Positions 1-7,677 of a stretch of DNA of 18,625 bases are shown here, in pieces (within the stretch, counting starts at the first letter, position 1; each line of letters starts with the position of its first letter). Under the pieces are notes generated by a model. That model searched no databases. It saw nothing but the letters and a program-made list of their open reading frames with translations, and was not told the DNA's origin. Both the position numbers and the translations under genes were made by a program. The DNA is taken from the NCBI GenBank assembly GCA_937907055.1, contig CALCTW010000001.1, positions 1-18,625 of the forward strand, given 5' to 3'. This DNA is from an uncultured Clostridia bacterium (GTDB lineage: Bacteria > Bacillota > Clostridia > Christensenellales > Aristaeellaceae).

Positions 1-1021
1 GTCCGAATCTGATCTTTCCATCCAGAAAAGCCCACGCTGCCACTTCGTTGGCTGCATTCAGGATACAGGGAGCAGCGCCGCCCGCGTTCAGCACTTCATA
101 CGTGAGCCGGATCGCCGGGAACTTATCAAGATCTGGTTCAAAGAATTCAAGATTTTTAAGCAGATTGAAATCCAGGCGTCTGACGCCCGTTGCCATTCTG
201 TCCGGATAGGTCATCGCGTACAGGATCGGCACCCGCATATCGGGGGCGCCGAGTTGGGCCTTGACCGCTCCGTCTTCAAATTCGACCATGGAATGAATGA
301 TGCTCTGCGGATGCACCGCGACCTGGATCTGCTCAGGCTGTACGCCGAAAAGCCATTTTGCTTCGATAATTTCAAGCGCCTTATTAAACATGCTTGCCGA
401 GTCGATCGTGATCTTCTGCCCCATGTTCCATGTCGGATGTCCGAGCGCCTGCTCCACAGTAGCGTTCATGATGCGTTCCTTATCCCATGTACGGAAAGGC
501 CCGCCGGAGGCAGTAAGCCAGATACGATAGATGGGATTCTGCTCTTCGCCGTGAATACATTGCCAGATTGCGCTGTGCTCGCTGTCAACGGGAAGAAGTG
601 TTTCTCCGTTTTCGTCGCTTTGGCAAAGCTGCATGACAAGTTCGCCGCCGGATACGAGCGTTTCCTTATTGGCAAGCAGCACCTTTTTACCGGCTTTACG
701 GGCCGCGACTACGGATTTCAGACCGACAACCCCCACAACAGCAGCAACTACGCTGTCTGCTTCCGGTACCGTTGCAAGGATCTCAAGCGCGTCAGGGCCA
801 AAGTACCATTCACGATCCTTAAGATCATCCGGAATCTCTGTTTCGCCGCCCGTGAGCGCCAGTACTCTCGCGCCGGTCTCACGCGCCTGTTCGAATAACA
901 GTGCGCTGTTTTTGTGCGCGCAAAGAGCCACGATCTGATATTGATCCGGATGCAGTTTTGCGACCTGAAGCGTTTGTTTGCCGATCGAACCCGTACAACC
1001 AAGGACAGACAACTTTCTCAT
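1..1021 (-). CDS. dxr: 1-deoxy-D-xylulose 5-phosphate reductoisomerase (C-terminus beyond window)
   Basis: Catalyses the NADPH-dependent conversion of DXP to MEP, the second step of the cytosolic MEP isoprenoid pathway. The frame is open from ATG at 1021 to the left edge, giving 340 codons of a family normally about 380-400 long, so only the C-terminal tail is missing. Visible in order: N-terminal nucleotide-binding motif GCTGSIGKQTL (about residues 8-18), LANKETLVSGGE, the metal/substrate region PVDSEHSAIWQC, the loop TASGGPF, KITIDSASMFNK, HPQSIIHSMVEFEDG and NAANEVA near the edge. A GAGG ribosome site lies 8 nt before the ATG. It starts 9 nt after the cdsA stop, so it is very probably the distal gene of the frr-uppS-cdsA block, which supplies isoprenoid precursor for the UppS product. 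The open frame was translated by hand; I saw no interruption. Confidence 0.97.
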   Translation of the reverse strand, partial: MRKLSVLGCTGSIGKQTLQVAKLHPDQYQIVALCAHKNSALLFEQARETGARVLALTGGETEIPDDLKDREWYFGPDALEILATVPEADSVVAAVVGVVGLKSVVAARKAGKKVLLANKETLVSGGELVMQLCQSDENGETLLPVDSEHSAIWQCIHGEEQNPIYRIWLTASGGPFRTWDKERIMNATVEQALGHPTWNMGQKITIDSASMFNKALEIIEAKWLFGVQPEQIQVAVHPQSIIHSMVEFEDGAVKAQLGAPDMRVPILYAMTYPDRMATGVRRLDFNLLKNLEFFEPDLDKFPAIRLTYEVLNAGGAAPCILNAANEVAAWAFLDGKIRFG

Positions 1022-1030
1022 GTATAAACC

Positions 1031-1867
1031 TCACATGCGAATGCAGTTCACATAGATATAAACGCATACCGTAGCCCAGTAAACAGAATCCAGCCGGTCC
1101 ATCGCGCCGCCGTGTCCCGGGAAGATAGAGCCATAATCCTTCACACCGCAGGTACGTTTGATAATAGAAGCGAACAGATCTCCGGTCTGCCCCGCGATCC
1201 CTGCGATAAAGCCAAGAAGAATAAAGTGCCAGATCGGCTGCATTTCTTCAAGGAATGCGCTGAAAATCAGATAGATCACAACTGAGATAATAATGCTGCC
1301 AAAGAGACCTGCAACAGCGCCTTCCACTGTCTTATTCGGACTGACTTCCGGACAAAGCTTTCTTCTGCCAAAGAATTTGCCGATAAAATAAGCCATCACG
1401 TCGCCGAACAGCGGGATCGCAAAAGCCAGAATCATCAGCATCAGGCTGAAAACACGCGGTTGTTCAAGCCATGTGTATCCCATACCGATCCGGCTGAGCC
1501 CCAGCATACAGCATCCGGGAAGCAAAACAGCCACCAGCGGAAGAAGACTCATCTGGATATCAATCAGCCTGGGCTTTGAGCGCAGCATGACCATCAGCGT
1601 GATCAGAAGCACAGCGCCGCACACCACAACCAGTGTCGGCATAATAGAAGGCTTGATCTCCATAAAAAGCGGAACGCTCACAAACACAGCAAGCCACACC
1701 GGCCATTCAACACACTTATATTCGCTTTGCCGGATCACCTTAAAGATCTCATAAACAGAAAGGCAGAGCATCAGCGCGTAAAGAACAGCAAAAAGATATC
1801 CGCCGACATACAGCACTCCGCCGAGCATAACAGCAAGTGTCAGACCGGTGATAATCCTGGCTTTCAT
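1031..1867 (-). CDS. cdsA: Phosphatidate cytidylyltransferase (CDP-diacylglycerol synthase)
   Basis: Makes CDP-diacylglycerol from phosphatidic acid and CTP at the cytoplasmic membrane, the branch point for phospholipid synthesis. The 278-residue protein is a typical length for the family and is highly hydrophobic, with roughly seven to eight membrane segments. The C-terminal family signature is present: SPNKTVEG at residues 176-183, then QTGDLFASIIKR (227-238), followed by KDYGSIFPGHGGAMDRLDS (243-261) with the HGG and DR residues expected for catalysis and metal binding. Its ATG overlaps the uppS stop by 4 nt (ATGA), indicating translational coupling, and dxr follows after 9 nt. The frr-uppS-cdsA-dxr order is the common one in Firmicutes. 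Confidence 0.96.
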   Translation of the reverse strand: MKARIITGLTLAVMLGGVLYVGGYLFAVLYALMLCLSVYEIFKVIRQSEYKCVEWPVWLAVFVSVPLFMEIKPSIMPTLVVVCGAVLLITLMVMLRSKPRLIDIQMSLLPLVAVLLPGCCMLGLSRIGMGYTWLEQPRVFSLMLMILAFAIPLFGDVMAYFIGKFFGRRKLCPEVSPNKTVEGAVAGLFGSIIISVVIYLIFSAFLEEMQPIWHFILLGFIAGIAGQTGDLFASIIKRTCGVKDYGSIFPGHGGAMDRLDSVYWATVCVYIYVNCIRM

Positions 1868-2577
1868 TTATTCCTTCCTCCGAATCTTCTGTCACGGCGC
1901 ATATAGTCATCAAGCGCCCGGTGATAGTGTTCCAGTGAAAAATCCGGCCACAGAACCTCAGGGAACGTGAACTCCGCATAAGCGCACTGATACAACAGGA
2001 AATTACTGAGTCGCTGTTCCCCGCTTGTCCGAATCACAAGATCAACATCCGGCAAACCAGCTGTGTAGAGATGATCGGATATAAGTGTTTCACTGATGTC
2101 GTCAGGCATCAGTTCACCGCTTCTCACCTTTTCAGCAATTCTCTTCGTTGCAAGAGCGATCTCCGCTCTCGAACCGTAATTAATCGCGATATTCAGCTTA
2201 AGCCCGGTATTATCGCGTGTACGCTCTTCAGCGCTGATCAAAGCCTGCTGCTGCGGAAGCGGAAGCGCGCTCTTTTCGCCCAGGATGAGGATCCGCACAT
2301 TCTTCTCATCCAGTTCATCGATCTCTGAAAGAAAAAACTCCAGCAAAAGCCCCATGAGCGCGTTGACTTCTTCAGGATCACGCTTCCAGTTTTCTGTTGA
2401 AAAAGCGTAAAGTGTCAAAGCCTGAATACCGATATCACTGCTTTCACGAATGATATCGCGCAATGTCTCAACGCCCTTCCTGTGTCCGAGAGCGACTTTT
2501 AGTTTATTCTTTTTTGCCCAGCGCCCGTTACCGTCCATGATGATGGCTACATGTGCCGGGAGATTCCGTTCACTCAT
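1864..2577 (-). CDS. uppS: Undecaprenyl diphosphate synthase (cis-prenyltransferase)
   Basis: Extends farnesyl diphosphate with isopentenyl diphosphate in cis to make the C55 carrier used for peptidoglycan and other wall polymers. The 237-residue protein has the expected length. The N-terminal motif HVAIIMDGNGRWAKK (residues 9-23) contains the catalytic Asp15, followed by GHRKG, the FSTENW region (59-64), NYGSRAEI (133-140) and the C-terminal IRTSGEQRLSNFLLYQ (182-197), which holds the conserved RxSG-E-R-SNF residues. A GAGG ribosome site sits inside the end of the upstream small gene, which it overlaps by 8 nt, and its stop overlaps the cdsA start. It is therefore part of a tightly coupled operon. 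Confidence 0.97.
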   Translation of the reverse strand: MSERNLPAHVAIIMDGNGRWAKKNKLKVALGHRKGVETLRDIIRESSDIGIQALTLYAFSTENWKRDPEEVNALMGLLLEFFLSEIDELDEKNVRILILGEKSALPLPQQQALISAEERTRDNTGLKLNIAINYGSRAEIALATKRIAEKVRSGELMPDDISETLISDHLYTAGLPDVDLVIRTSGEQRLSNFLLYQCAYAEFTFPEVLWPDFSLEHYHRALDDYMRRDRRFGGRNK

Positions 2578-2785
2578 GACTTTCCTCTTTGGGCAAACCC
2601 GTCAGAAACTCAGCACAGATCAGAATATTTTCTCTCTGCGCCACGACGCGCAATTCACCGTTTCTGCTGTTTTGCTCTTCTATATGTTTTTTAGGGGCAG
2701 ATGTGATGATCATCTGCCCCTCAATGCCATTTTCCTTCAGTTTTTCAAGCGCGACGCTGAGCGGAAAACCAAGGACGTCGATCAT
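2570..2785 (-). CDS. Small conserved-looking protein between frr and uppS, unknown function
   Basis: A 71-residue protein of unknown function. It is probably real: its ATG shares bases with the frr stop (TGATG), its last codons overlap the uppS start by 8 nt, and its codon use matches its neighbours. The N-terminal part (VLGFPLSVALEKLKENGI) resembles the strand-helix opening of a PASTA repeat (a G-x-x-x-x-x-A-x-x-x-L-x-x-x-G pattern). The rest reads as beta strands (QMIITSAPKK, ELRVVAQRE, ILICAEF). There is no signal peptide, membrane segment or catalytic motif that I can identify. The PASTA likeness is pattern recognition only and weak. The tight coupling suggests co-production with UppS. 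Confidence 0.75.
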   Translation of the reverse strand: MIDVLGFPLSVALEKLKENGIEGQMIITSAPKKHIEEQNSRNGELRVVAQRENILICAEFLTGLPKEESHE

Positions 2786-3342
2786 CAGACTTCCATGATC
2801 TCCTTTTCTTTATCAGCGCTGATCTTGTCGATTTCTTTAATGATGTTGTCGGTCGCCTTCTGCATCTCATCTTCAGCCTTACGCTGATCATCTTCCGTGA
2901 TAACAGAATCCTTCTTCAGCTTCTTGATCTGTTCCATCGCGTCACGGCGGGCATTGCGCACAGCAACCTTCGCGTCTTCAGCGCCCTTCTTTACCAGCTT
3001 GGTCAGATCACGGCGGCGTTCTTCATTCAACTCAGGAACGACCAGACGAATCGCCTTGCCGTCGTTGGAGGGGTTGAGGCCCAAATCGCTCTTCTGGATT
3101 GCTTTTTCCACGAGCGGAATGGCCTTCGTATCCCAAAGATTGATCGTCAGCAGACGCGGTTCGGGAGAAATGATATTACCCATCTGCTTCAGTGGAGTGG
3201 GAGTACCATAATAGTCGACCATGATCTTATCAAGAATCTGCGGATTGGCACGGCCGGCGCGCAGGGACAGCATATCACGCTTGTAAAAATCCACGGTGCT
3301 CTTCATCTTTTCTTTCGCACCATCGATGACCTTCTTATACAT
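2785..3342 (-). CDS. frr: Ribosome recycling factor
   Basis: Splits the post-termination ribosome together with EF-G, in the cytosol. The 185-residue length is exactly usual for the family. Recognisable stretches are LRAGRANPQILDKI near residue 27, the YYGTPTPLKQMGNI hinge region, and the basic helical RRDLTKLVKKGAEDAKVAVRN segment, followed by the long final helix rich in Lys, Asp and Glu. An AAGGAGG ribosome site lies 8 nt before the ATG. It is the first gene of a run that continues through a small protein to uppS, cdsA and dxr. In many Firmicutes pyrH lies directly upstream; here a CDF transporter occupies that place and frr has its own promoter. Confidence 0.97.
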   Translation of the reverse strand: MYKKVIDGAKEKMKSTVDFYKRDMLSLRAGRANPQILDKIMVDYYGTPTPLKQMGNIISPEPRLLTINLWDTKAIPLVEKAIQKSDLGLNPSNDGKAIRLVVPELNEERRRDLTKLVKKGAEDAKVAVRNARRDAMEQIKKLKKDSVITEDDQRKAEDEMQKATDNIIKEIDKISADKEKEIMEV

Positions 3343-3378
3343 GTCATTATCCTCCTTAGTTATACATCACATGGCTAT

Positions 3379-3407
3379 ATTGTACTTAAATTTTGATATT
3401 ATGGCAA
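3379..3407 (-). promoter_or_regulatory. Sigma-A type promoter for frr operon
   Basis: On the minus strand a TTGCCA -35 box (3402-3407, 5/6 match) is followed after exactly 17 nt by a TACAAT -10 box (3379-3384, 5/6 match). Transcription would start near 3372, giving a leader of about 30 nt that contains the strong AAGGAGG site of frr. This lies in the 109-nt gap after the CDF gene, in which I see no clear intrinsic terminator. Confidence 0.75.
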
Positions 3408-3451
3408 GTGTTTTTTTCATTGGTTTACAACTTGCTCACTGACGCGGATTC

Positions 3452-4630
3452 TTACATCTTACTGCCGTAATAATCCATATCAAAGCGTATCACGCACATA
3501 TACGCGGGATCTATTGACGTGGCGTAATCCTGGATCTCTTTGCGCAAGCCTTCCTTGTCTTTGATTCTTGGATCTACAAGCACATCGAATATGAGGTTTA
3601 CGCGCTTTTCACCCGGCACTCTTCTGAAATCATGCATACTGAGTGGAATCTCTCTGGATTCAAGATAATTCTTGATCTTCAGTTTGATCTCTTCCGTCTC
3701 CTTATCATTTGAGATGACCGGATCCATATGGATGCAGATCGGAATATTCAGTTCATCAAGGATCTGAGATTCTATTCTGTCTATCATCTCATGGATCTCA
3801 ATGATATCCCCTTCAGCCGGTACTTCCACATGCACGCTCGCCATACAACGTCCGGGACCGTAATCGTGTAGAACAAAATCATGGATCCCCACAACACCTT
3901 CTGTCGACTTGATCCTCTTAATGATCTCTGCGCCGAGTTCATAATCCGGTTTACCGCCCAGCAGTTTATTGATCATTTCCCACAGGACTTCCACCCCGGC
4001 TTTCAGAACCAGCAGGCTGACAAGGATACCCATATATCCATCCAGATTGACCCCGAAGATCATGAGGATCACGGCAGAAAGAAGAACTGCGCTTGTTGAA
4101 AGAACATCGCCGAAGCTGTCTTTGGAAGCAGCCGTCATCGTCGGATTATCTGTGGTCTTACCAATGTAACCATACAGCCGCCAAAGGAAGCATTTCATCA
4201 CGATGCCCAGTACTAAAAAGATGATCGTAACGGCCGAAAAGCCGGGGATCTCGCTACTCAGAATGCTATCGATCGAGGAACGAAAAAGGCTGACAGCGAA
4301 AAGAATGATAATAACACCCACGCTGAGCGCGCCGAGGTATTCAACTCTTCCGTGACCAAACGGATGCTCAGCATCGTAAGGCTTTTTCGCGATGCGGACG
4401 GTGATCAAGGCCACCAGAGAACCTCCGGCGTCCGAAAGATTATTCAGACCGTCACCCAGGATCGCGACAGAAGCCGAAATCAGACCGATCACGATCTTCA
4501 TCGCGGCAAGCAGAAGATTCACGCACAAACCCGTTAAGGATCCGAGCATTCCTGCCTTCTCGTGCATTTCCTGTCTTGTGAGGCTGTCCTTTTCTTTAAT
4601 AAACAGATCACAATACTTTTTACCTAACAT
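3452..4630 (-). CDS. Cation diffusion facilitator family transporter (probable Mn2+-type exporter)
   Basis: A proton-coupled divalent-cation exporter of the CDF family in the cytoplasmic membrane. The 392-residue protein has an N-terminal region with six membrane segments (about 28-225) and a long cytoplasmic C-terminus. The transport-site residues read N63-x3-D67 in TM2 and D171-x3-D175 in TM5. The absence of His at the TM5 position points away from the classic zinc site towards manganese, which is family-based inference. HPFGHGRVEYLG (89-100) is the conserved TM2-TM3 loop. After a first cytoplasmic domain (about 235-305, ending IHMDPV) there is an extra domain of about 85 residues. The ATG at 4630 was chosen because it has an AGGAGG site at the right distance; the frame stays open further upstream, but through the rnf terminator and into rnfB. 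Confidence 0.92.
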   Translation of the reverse strand: MLGKKYCDLFIKEKDSLTRQEMHEKAGMLGSLTGLCVNLLLAAMKIVIGLISASVAILGDGLNNLSDAGGSLVALITVRIAKKPYDAEHPFGHGRVEYLGALSVGVIIILFAVSLFRSSIDSILSSEIPGFSAVTIIFLVLGIVMKCFLWRLYGYIGKTTDNPTMTAASKDSFGDVLSTSAVLLSAVILMIFGVNLDGYMGILVSLLVLKAGVEVLWEMINKLLGGKPDYELGAEIIKRIKSTEGVVGIHDFVLHDYGPGRCMASVHVEVPAEGDIIEIHEMIDRIESQILDELNIPICIHMDPVISNDKETEEIKLKIKNYLESREIPLSMHDFRRVPGEKRVNLIFDVLVDPRIKDKEGLRKEIQDYATSIDPAYMCVIRFDMDYYGSKM

Positions 4631-4640
4631 ATTGCCTCCT

Positions 4641-4672
4641 AAAAAAGGCACCGAGCATTTCGCATCGGCGCC
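4641..4672 (-). terminator. Intrinsic terminator of the rnf operon
   Basis: On the minus strand GGCGCCGA (4665-4672) pairs with TCGGTGCC (4647-4654), eight pairs with one G-U wobble. The 10-nt spacer can pair a little further, and six T residues follow (4646-4641). It lies 17 nt after the rnfB stop. The T run ends directly at the ribosome site of the CDF gene. Confidence 0.85.
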
Positions 4673-4688
4673 TTCTGAACGATACAGA

Positions 4689-5483
4689 TTATTCGATCGT
4701 GATACACTTGGCGACACAGACACTCGCGCATTCGCCGCAACGTGTGCACTTATCGGTATCAATATGAGCAAAGCCATCCACTACATGAACAGCGTCATAC
4801 TTACAGGTCTTTTCGCACCGCATACAGCCGATACATGCTTTCATGCAGGCTTCACGGGCAAGACGGCCTGTATCGCTGTTCTGGCAGCGGACCAGAACGG
4901 TCGCGTCCTGCGGCTTTAACTGGATGACACCGCGCGGGCAAGCATTCACACAGTTACCGCAGGCAGTGCACTTGTCCTGATCGATCTGTGCCAGACCATG
5001 CACGATCGTGATCGCGCCAAACTTACATACTCTGCTGCAGTCTCCCAGTCCAACGCAGGAGAATCGGCAGTTCTTGGGGCCGCCCGCCATAGAAGCGGCC
5101 ATACGGCAGCTTTCATATCCATCATAGATATAACGTTCACGGGTAATACCGCACTCACCCTGACAGAGAACGCGGGCTACCATGGGTTCTTTTTCAGTGA
5201 TCTCACTGCCCATGATCTCGGCGATCTTTGCTGCCACCTTGCTGCCGCCCGCCGCGCAACCGTCAACAGGCGCCTTACCGTCTACAACAGCCTGAGCAAA
5301 ACCGTCACAGCCGGGGAAACCGCAGGCGCCGCAGTTCGCGCCCGCAAGGCAGTCGCGTACTTTTTCCACGCGTTCATCAACATCCACATGGAACTTCTTA
5401 CTTGCGATCGTAAGTACGATACCAAAGCCAAGTCCAAGAACACCCAGTACAAGGACGGCAAAGACAATGTTCATATAATCCAT
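4689..5483 (-). CDS. rnfB: Rnf electron transport complex subunit RnfB
   Basis: Iron-sulfur subunit of the Rnf ferredoxin:NAD+ oxidoreductase, thought to accept electrons from ferredoxin. The 264-residue protein has an N-terminal membrane anchor (about residues 5-27). The Fe-S domain follows, with CLAGANCGACGFPGC at 45-59 and further cysteines to C76, and a group C139-x3-C143-x5-C149-x3-C153. There are then ferredoxin-type motifs CTACGNCVNACP (172-183), C213/C217/C220/C223/C227 and CTRCGECASVC (246-256), enough cysteines for several 4Fe-4S clusters. An AGGAGG site precedes the ATG, 12 nt after the rnfA stop. It is the last gene of the operon, followed by a terminator. Confidence 0.96.
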   Translation of the reverse strand: MDYMNIVFAVLVLGVLGLGFGIVLTIASKKFHVDVDERVEKVRDCLAGANCGACGFPGCDGFAQAVVDGKAPVDGCAAGGSKVAAKIAEIMGSEITEKEPMVARVLCQGECGITRERYIYDGYESCRMAASMAGGPKNCRFSCVGLGDCSRVCKFGAITIVHGLAQIDQDKCTACGNCVNACPRGVIQLKPQDATVLVRCQNSDTGRLAREACMKACIGCMRCEKTCKYDAVHVVDGFAHIDTDKCTRCGECASVCVAKCITIE

Positions 5484-5495
5484 TTTTCTGCCTCC

Positions 5496-6086
5496 TTATT
5501 TGACAAGGCCGGAGAAGCCCATGAACACGATCGCCATCAGACCGGCGGTGATCAGGCTGCTCGGAAATCCCTTGAAGCACTTGGGAATGTCGGAAGATTC
5601 CAGGCGTTCGCGTACACCGGCCATCAATACGATGGCAAGCAGGAAACCAACGCCTCCGAAAACACCATTGAGAACACTCTCAAGAAGATTGTAGGCATAC
5701 TTCACGTTGTTCAGCGTAACACCCAGCACTGCGCAGTTTGTCGTGATCAGGGGCAGGTAAATACCCAACGCGGAATAAAGAGAAGGCATGCTCTTCTTCA
5801 TGAACATTTCCACCAGCTGCACCAGCGCCGCGATCACCAGAATGAATGCGATCGTCTGCATATAGCTGAGGCCGATCGCGTTGAGCAGCAAATTAACAAA
5901 ATAGGTGATCAGACTGGCCAGACCCATGACGAAGGTCACAGCGATACCCATGCCCGACGCGGTCTCGATCTTAGAGGAAACCCCAAGGAACGGGCAGCAG
6001 CCCAGGAACTGCGAGAAAATGAAGTTGTTGCAAAGTACACAGTTGACAAGGAACAGCATCATTGTACCGACAGAGGTGATATTCAC
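5496..6086 (-). CDS. rnfA: Rnf electron transport complex subunit RnfA
   Basis: Integral membrane subunit of Rnf, paired with RnfE around the membrane iron-sulfur centre and the ion path. The 196-residue protein has six predicted membrane segments. The family motifs are NCVLCNNFIFSQFLG (about residues 15-29), containing the membrane cysteine, and PLITTNCAVLGV near 112-123 with the second conserved cysteine. The start is GTG at 6086, overlapping the rnfE stop (GTGA), with an AAGGAGGTG ribosome site 5 nt before it. This indicates coupling to rnfE. Confidence 0.96.
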   Translation of the reverse strand: MNITSVGTMMLFLVNCVLCNNFIFSQFLGCCPFLGVSSKIETASGMGIAVTFVMGLASLITYFVNLLLNAIGLSYMQTIAFILVIAALVQLVEMFMKKSMPSLYSALGIYLPLITTNCAVLGVTLNNVKYAYNLLESVLNGVFGGVGFLLAIVLMAGVRERLESSDIPKCFKGFPSSLITAGLMAIVFMGFSGLVK

Positions 6087-6730
6087 AACAACACCTCCTT
6101 CTCGATCTTGTTGGAGGAACGGATCTTTTCCGTGATGGCATTAATAATGCCGAGAAGCAGTCCGTATGTGATAAAACCGCCGGGAGCCAGTACGAACAGG
6201 AGCATGGGGCTGGCGGCATAACCTTCGCCAAGGATATTGAGCCCAAATACGCATCCGGTACCGAGAAGCTCACGAACAATACCGATCAGGGTGAGTGAGA
6301 GGGTAAAGCCAAGGCCCATGCCCAGTCCATCGACCGCGGAAGAAAGAACCGCGTTCCTGCTGGCGAAGGACTCCGCGCGCGCAAGAATAATGCAGTTAAC
6401 GACGATCAGCGGAATGAAGATTCCAAGACTGTCATACAGCGCGGGGACAAATGCCTGCATCAGCATCTGGATCATTGTAACAAATGTACAGATAACAACA
6501 ATAAAGCAGGGAATGCGCACTTTGGCCGGGATCACTTTTCTGAGCAGTGAGATAACAACATTGGAACCGATCAGAACGAAAGTGGCCGCGAGACCCATAC
6601 CCACACCATTCATTGCCTGCGACGTGATGGCGATCGTAGGACAGGTGCCAAGAACCAGGCGGAAGGTTGGGTTTTCATTCAAAATACCGTTTACGAAAAC
6701 GCCTCTGAGCGAAGTTTTGTTATCAGCCAT
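6083..6730 (-). CDS. rnfE: Rnf electron transport complex subunit RnfE
   Basis: Membrane subunit related to RnfA and of inverted topology; together they cradle the membrane 2Fe-2S centre in known Rnf and Nqr complexes. The 215 residues include about six hydrophobic segments. Family stretches are NGILNENPTFRLVLGTCP (residues 14-31), with the conserved cysteine of the first half, and FIPLIVVNCIILARAESFAS, with the second cysteine. It overlaps the end of rnfD by 8 nt and its stop overlaps the rnfA GTG. Confidence 0.96.
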   Translation of the reverse strand: MADNKTSLRGVFVNGILNENPTFRLVLGTCPTIAITSQAMNGVGMGLAATFVLIGSNVVISLLRKVIPAKVRIPCFIVVICTFVTMIQMLMQAFVPALYDSLGIFIPLIVVNCIILARAESFASRNAVLSSAVDGLGMGLGFTLSLTLIGIVRELLGTGCVFGLNILGEGYAASPMLLFVLAPGGFITYGLLLGIINAITEKIRSSNKIEKEVLL

Positions 6731-7673
6731 TCTTTTTCACCTCCCCGTAAATTCTGCGCTTGGTCACACGGTCGATCAAAGGTGTGCAGACATTCATCAT
6801 CATGATCGCGAAGGTGACACCTTCGGGATAATCCGCGAAGCAGCGGATCAAAGTAACGATCAAGCCGCATCCGATCGCGTAAATGATACGTCCCTTCACA
6901 AGCATGGGGTTTGTCACATAATCCGTCGCCATGAATACAGCACCGAACATCACGCCGCCGCTCAGGATCGACACGAGCGGGTCATTTCCGAAGATCCAGC
7001 TGAACAGCGCGACTGTTCCGACAAAGAATACCGGAATGTGCCACTTGATGACACCGGTCACCAGAAGGATGAGGAAACCGAGCAGTATCGCGACCTTACA
7101 GGTCTCGCCCATGGTTCCCGGAATATTACCGAGGAAAAGATCCAGCGTTGTCCAACCCGTGTTTCCTCCGATCCCCGCAGCAAGCGGTGTAGCACTTGTG
7201 ACAGCGTCAACAGAGAAGGGCGCGGATGTAAAGAAGGTACGGCAAGGCAACACATAACTGGTCATGATCGCGGGCCAGCTGACAAGCAGAACTGCTCTCG
7301 CGGTAATGGCAGGATTCAGGAAGTTATGTCCGATACCGCCAAACAACTGCTTGACCAGAATGATGGCGAAGATGCCACCGACGATCGGCGTCCAGAAAGG
7401 AGCGTTGGAAGGCAGATTCAGGCCGAGAATAACACCGGTAACCGCAGCGGAAAGATCGCCGATACGGACAGGTTTCTTCATCAGCCTCTGCCATGCGTAC
7501 TCAGAAGCGACGCATGTCACCGTGCTGATGGCGATCAGCAGAGCGGCATTCAGCCCATAAAGATAAACAGCAGCAGCCACGCAGGGCACCAAAGCGATCA
7601 ACACATTGCGCATGATATCCTGTGTATCATGGGATGTATGGATGTGCGGGCCGGGAGACAGACGCAGATTCAT
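6723..7673 (-). CDS. rnfD: Rnf electron transport complex subunit RnfD
   Basis: Membrane subunit that carries a covalently bound FMN and contributes to ion translocation. The 316-residue protein is hydrophobic with eight or more membrane segments. The opening MNLRLSPGPHIHTSHDTQDI is typical of clostridial RnfD. The flavinylation motif DAVTSATPLA (156-165) contains the expected acceptor Thr162, the residue to which ApbE enzymes attach FMN from FAD. FGGIGHNFLNPA (111-122) is another family block. GGAGG lies about 10 nt before the ATG; it starts 4 nt after the rnfC stop and overlaps rnfE. Confidence 0.96.
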   Translation of the reverse strand: MNLRLSPGPHIHTSHDTQDIMRNVLIALVPCVAAAVYLYGLNAALLIAISTVTCVASEYAWQRLMKKPVRIGDLSAAVTGVILGLNLPSNAPFWTPIVGGIFAIILVKQLFGGIGHNFLNPAITARAVLLVSWPAIMTSYVLPCRTFFTSAPFSVDAVTSATPLAAGIGGNTGWTTLDLFLGNIPGTMGETCKVAILLGFLILLVTGVIKWHIPVFFVGTVALFSWIFGNDPLVSILSGGVMFGAVFMATDYVTNPMLVKGRIIYAIGCGLIVTLIRCFADYPEGVTFAIMMMNVCTPLIDRVTKRRIYGEVKKNG

Positions 7674-7677
7674 ACGA

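Noticed and set aside
4631..4688. Manganese riboswitch (yybP-ykoY type) before the CDF exporter
   Set aside because: The 58-nt gap is taken up by the rnf terminator and ribosome site and is too short for that element.
4631..4777. Upstream extension of the CDF gene to an earlier start
   Set aside because: The extension would run through the rnf terminator and the end of rnfB, whereas ATG 4630 has a correctly spaced AGGAGG.
4998..6221. Long plus-strand open frame opposite rnfB and rnfA
   Set aside because: It lies entirely antisense to well-supported rnf genes, its translation is rich in His, Arg and Gln with no domain pattern, and no ribosome site or promoter supports it.
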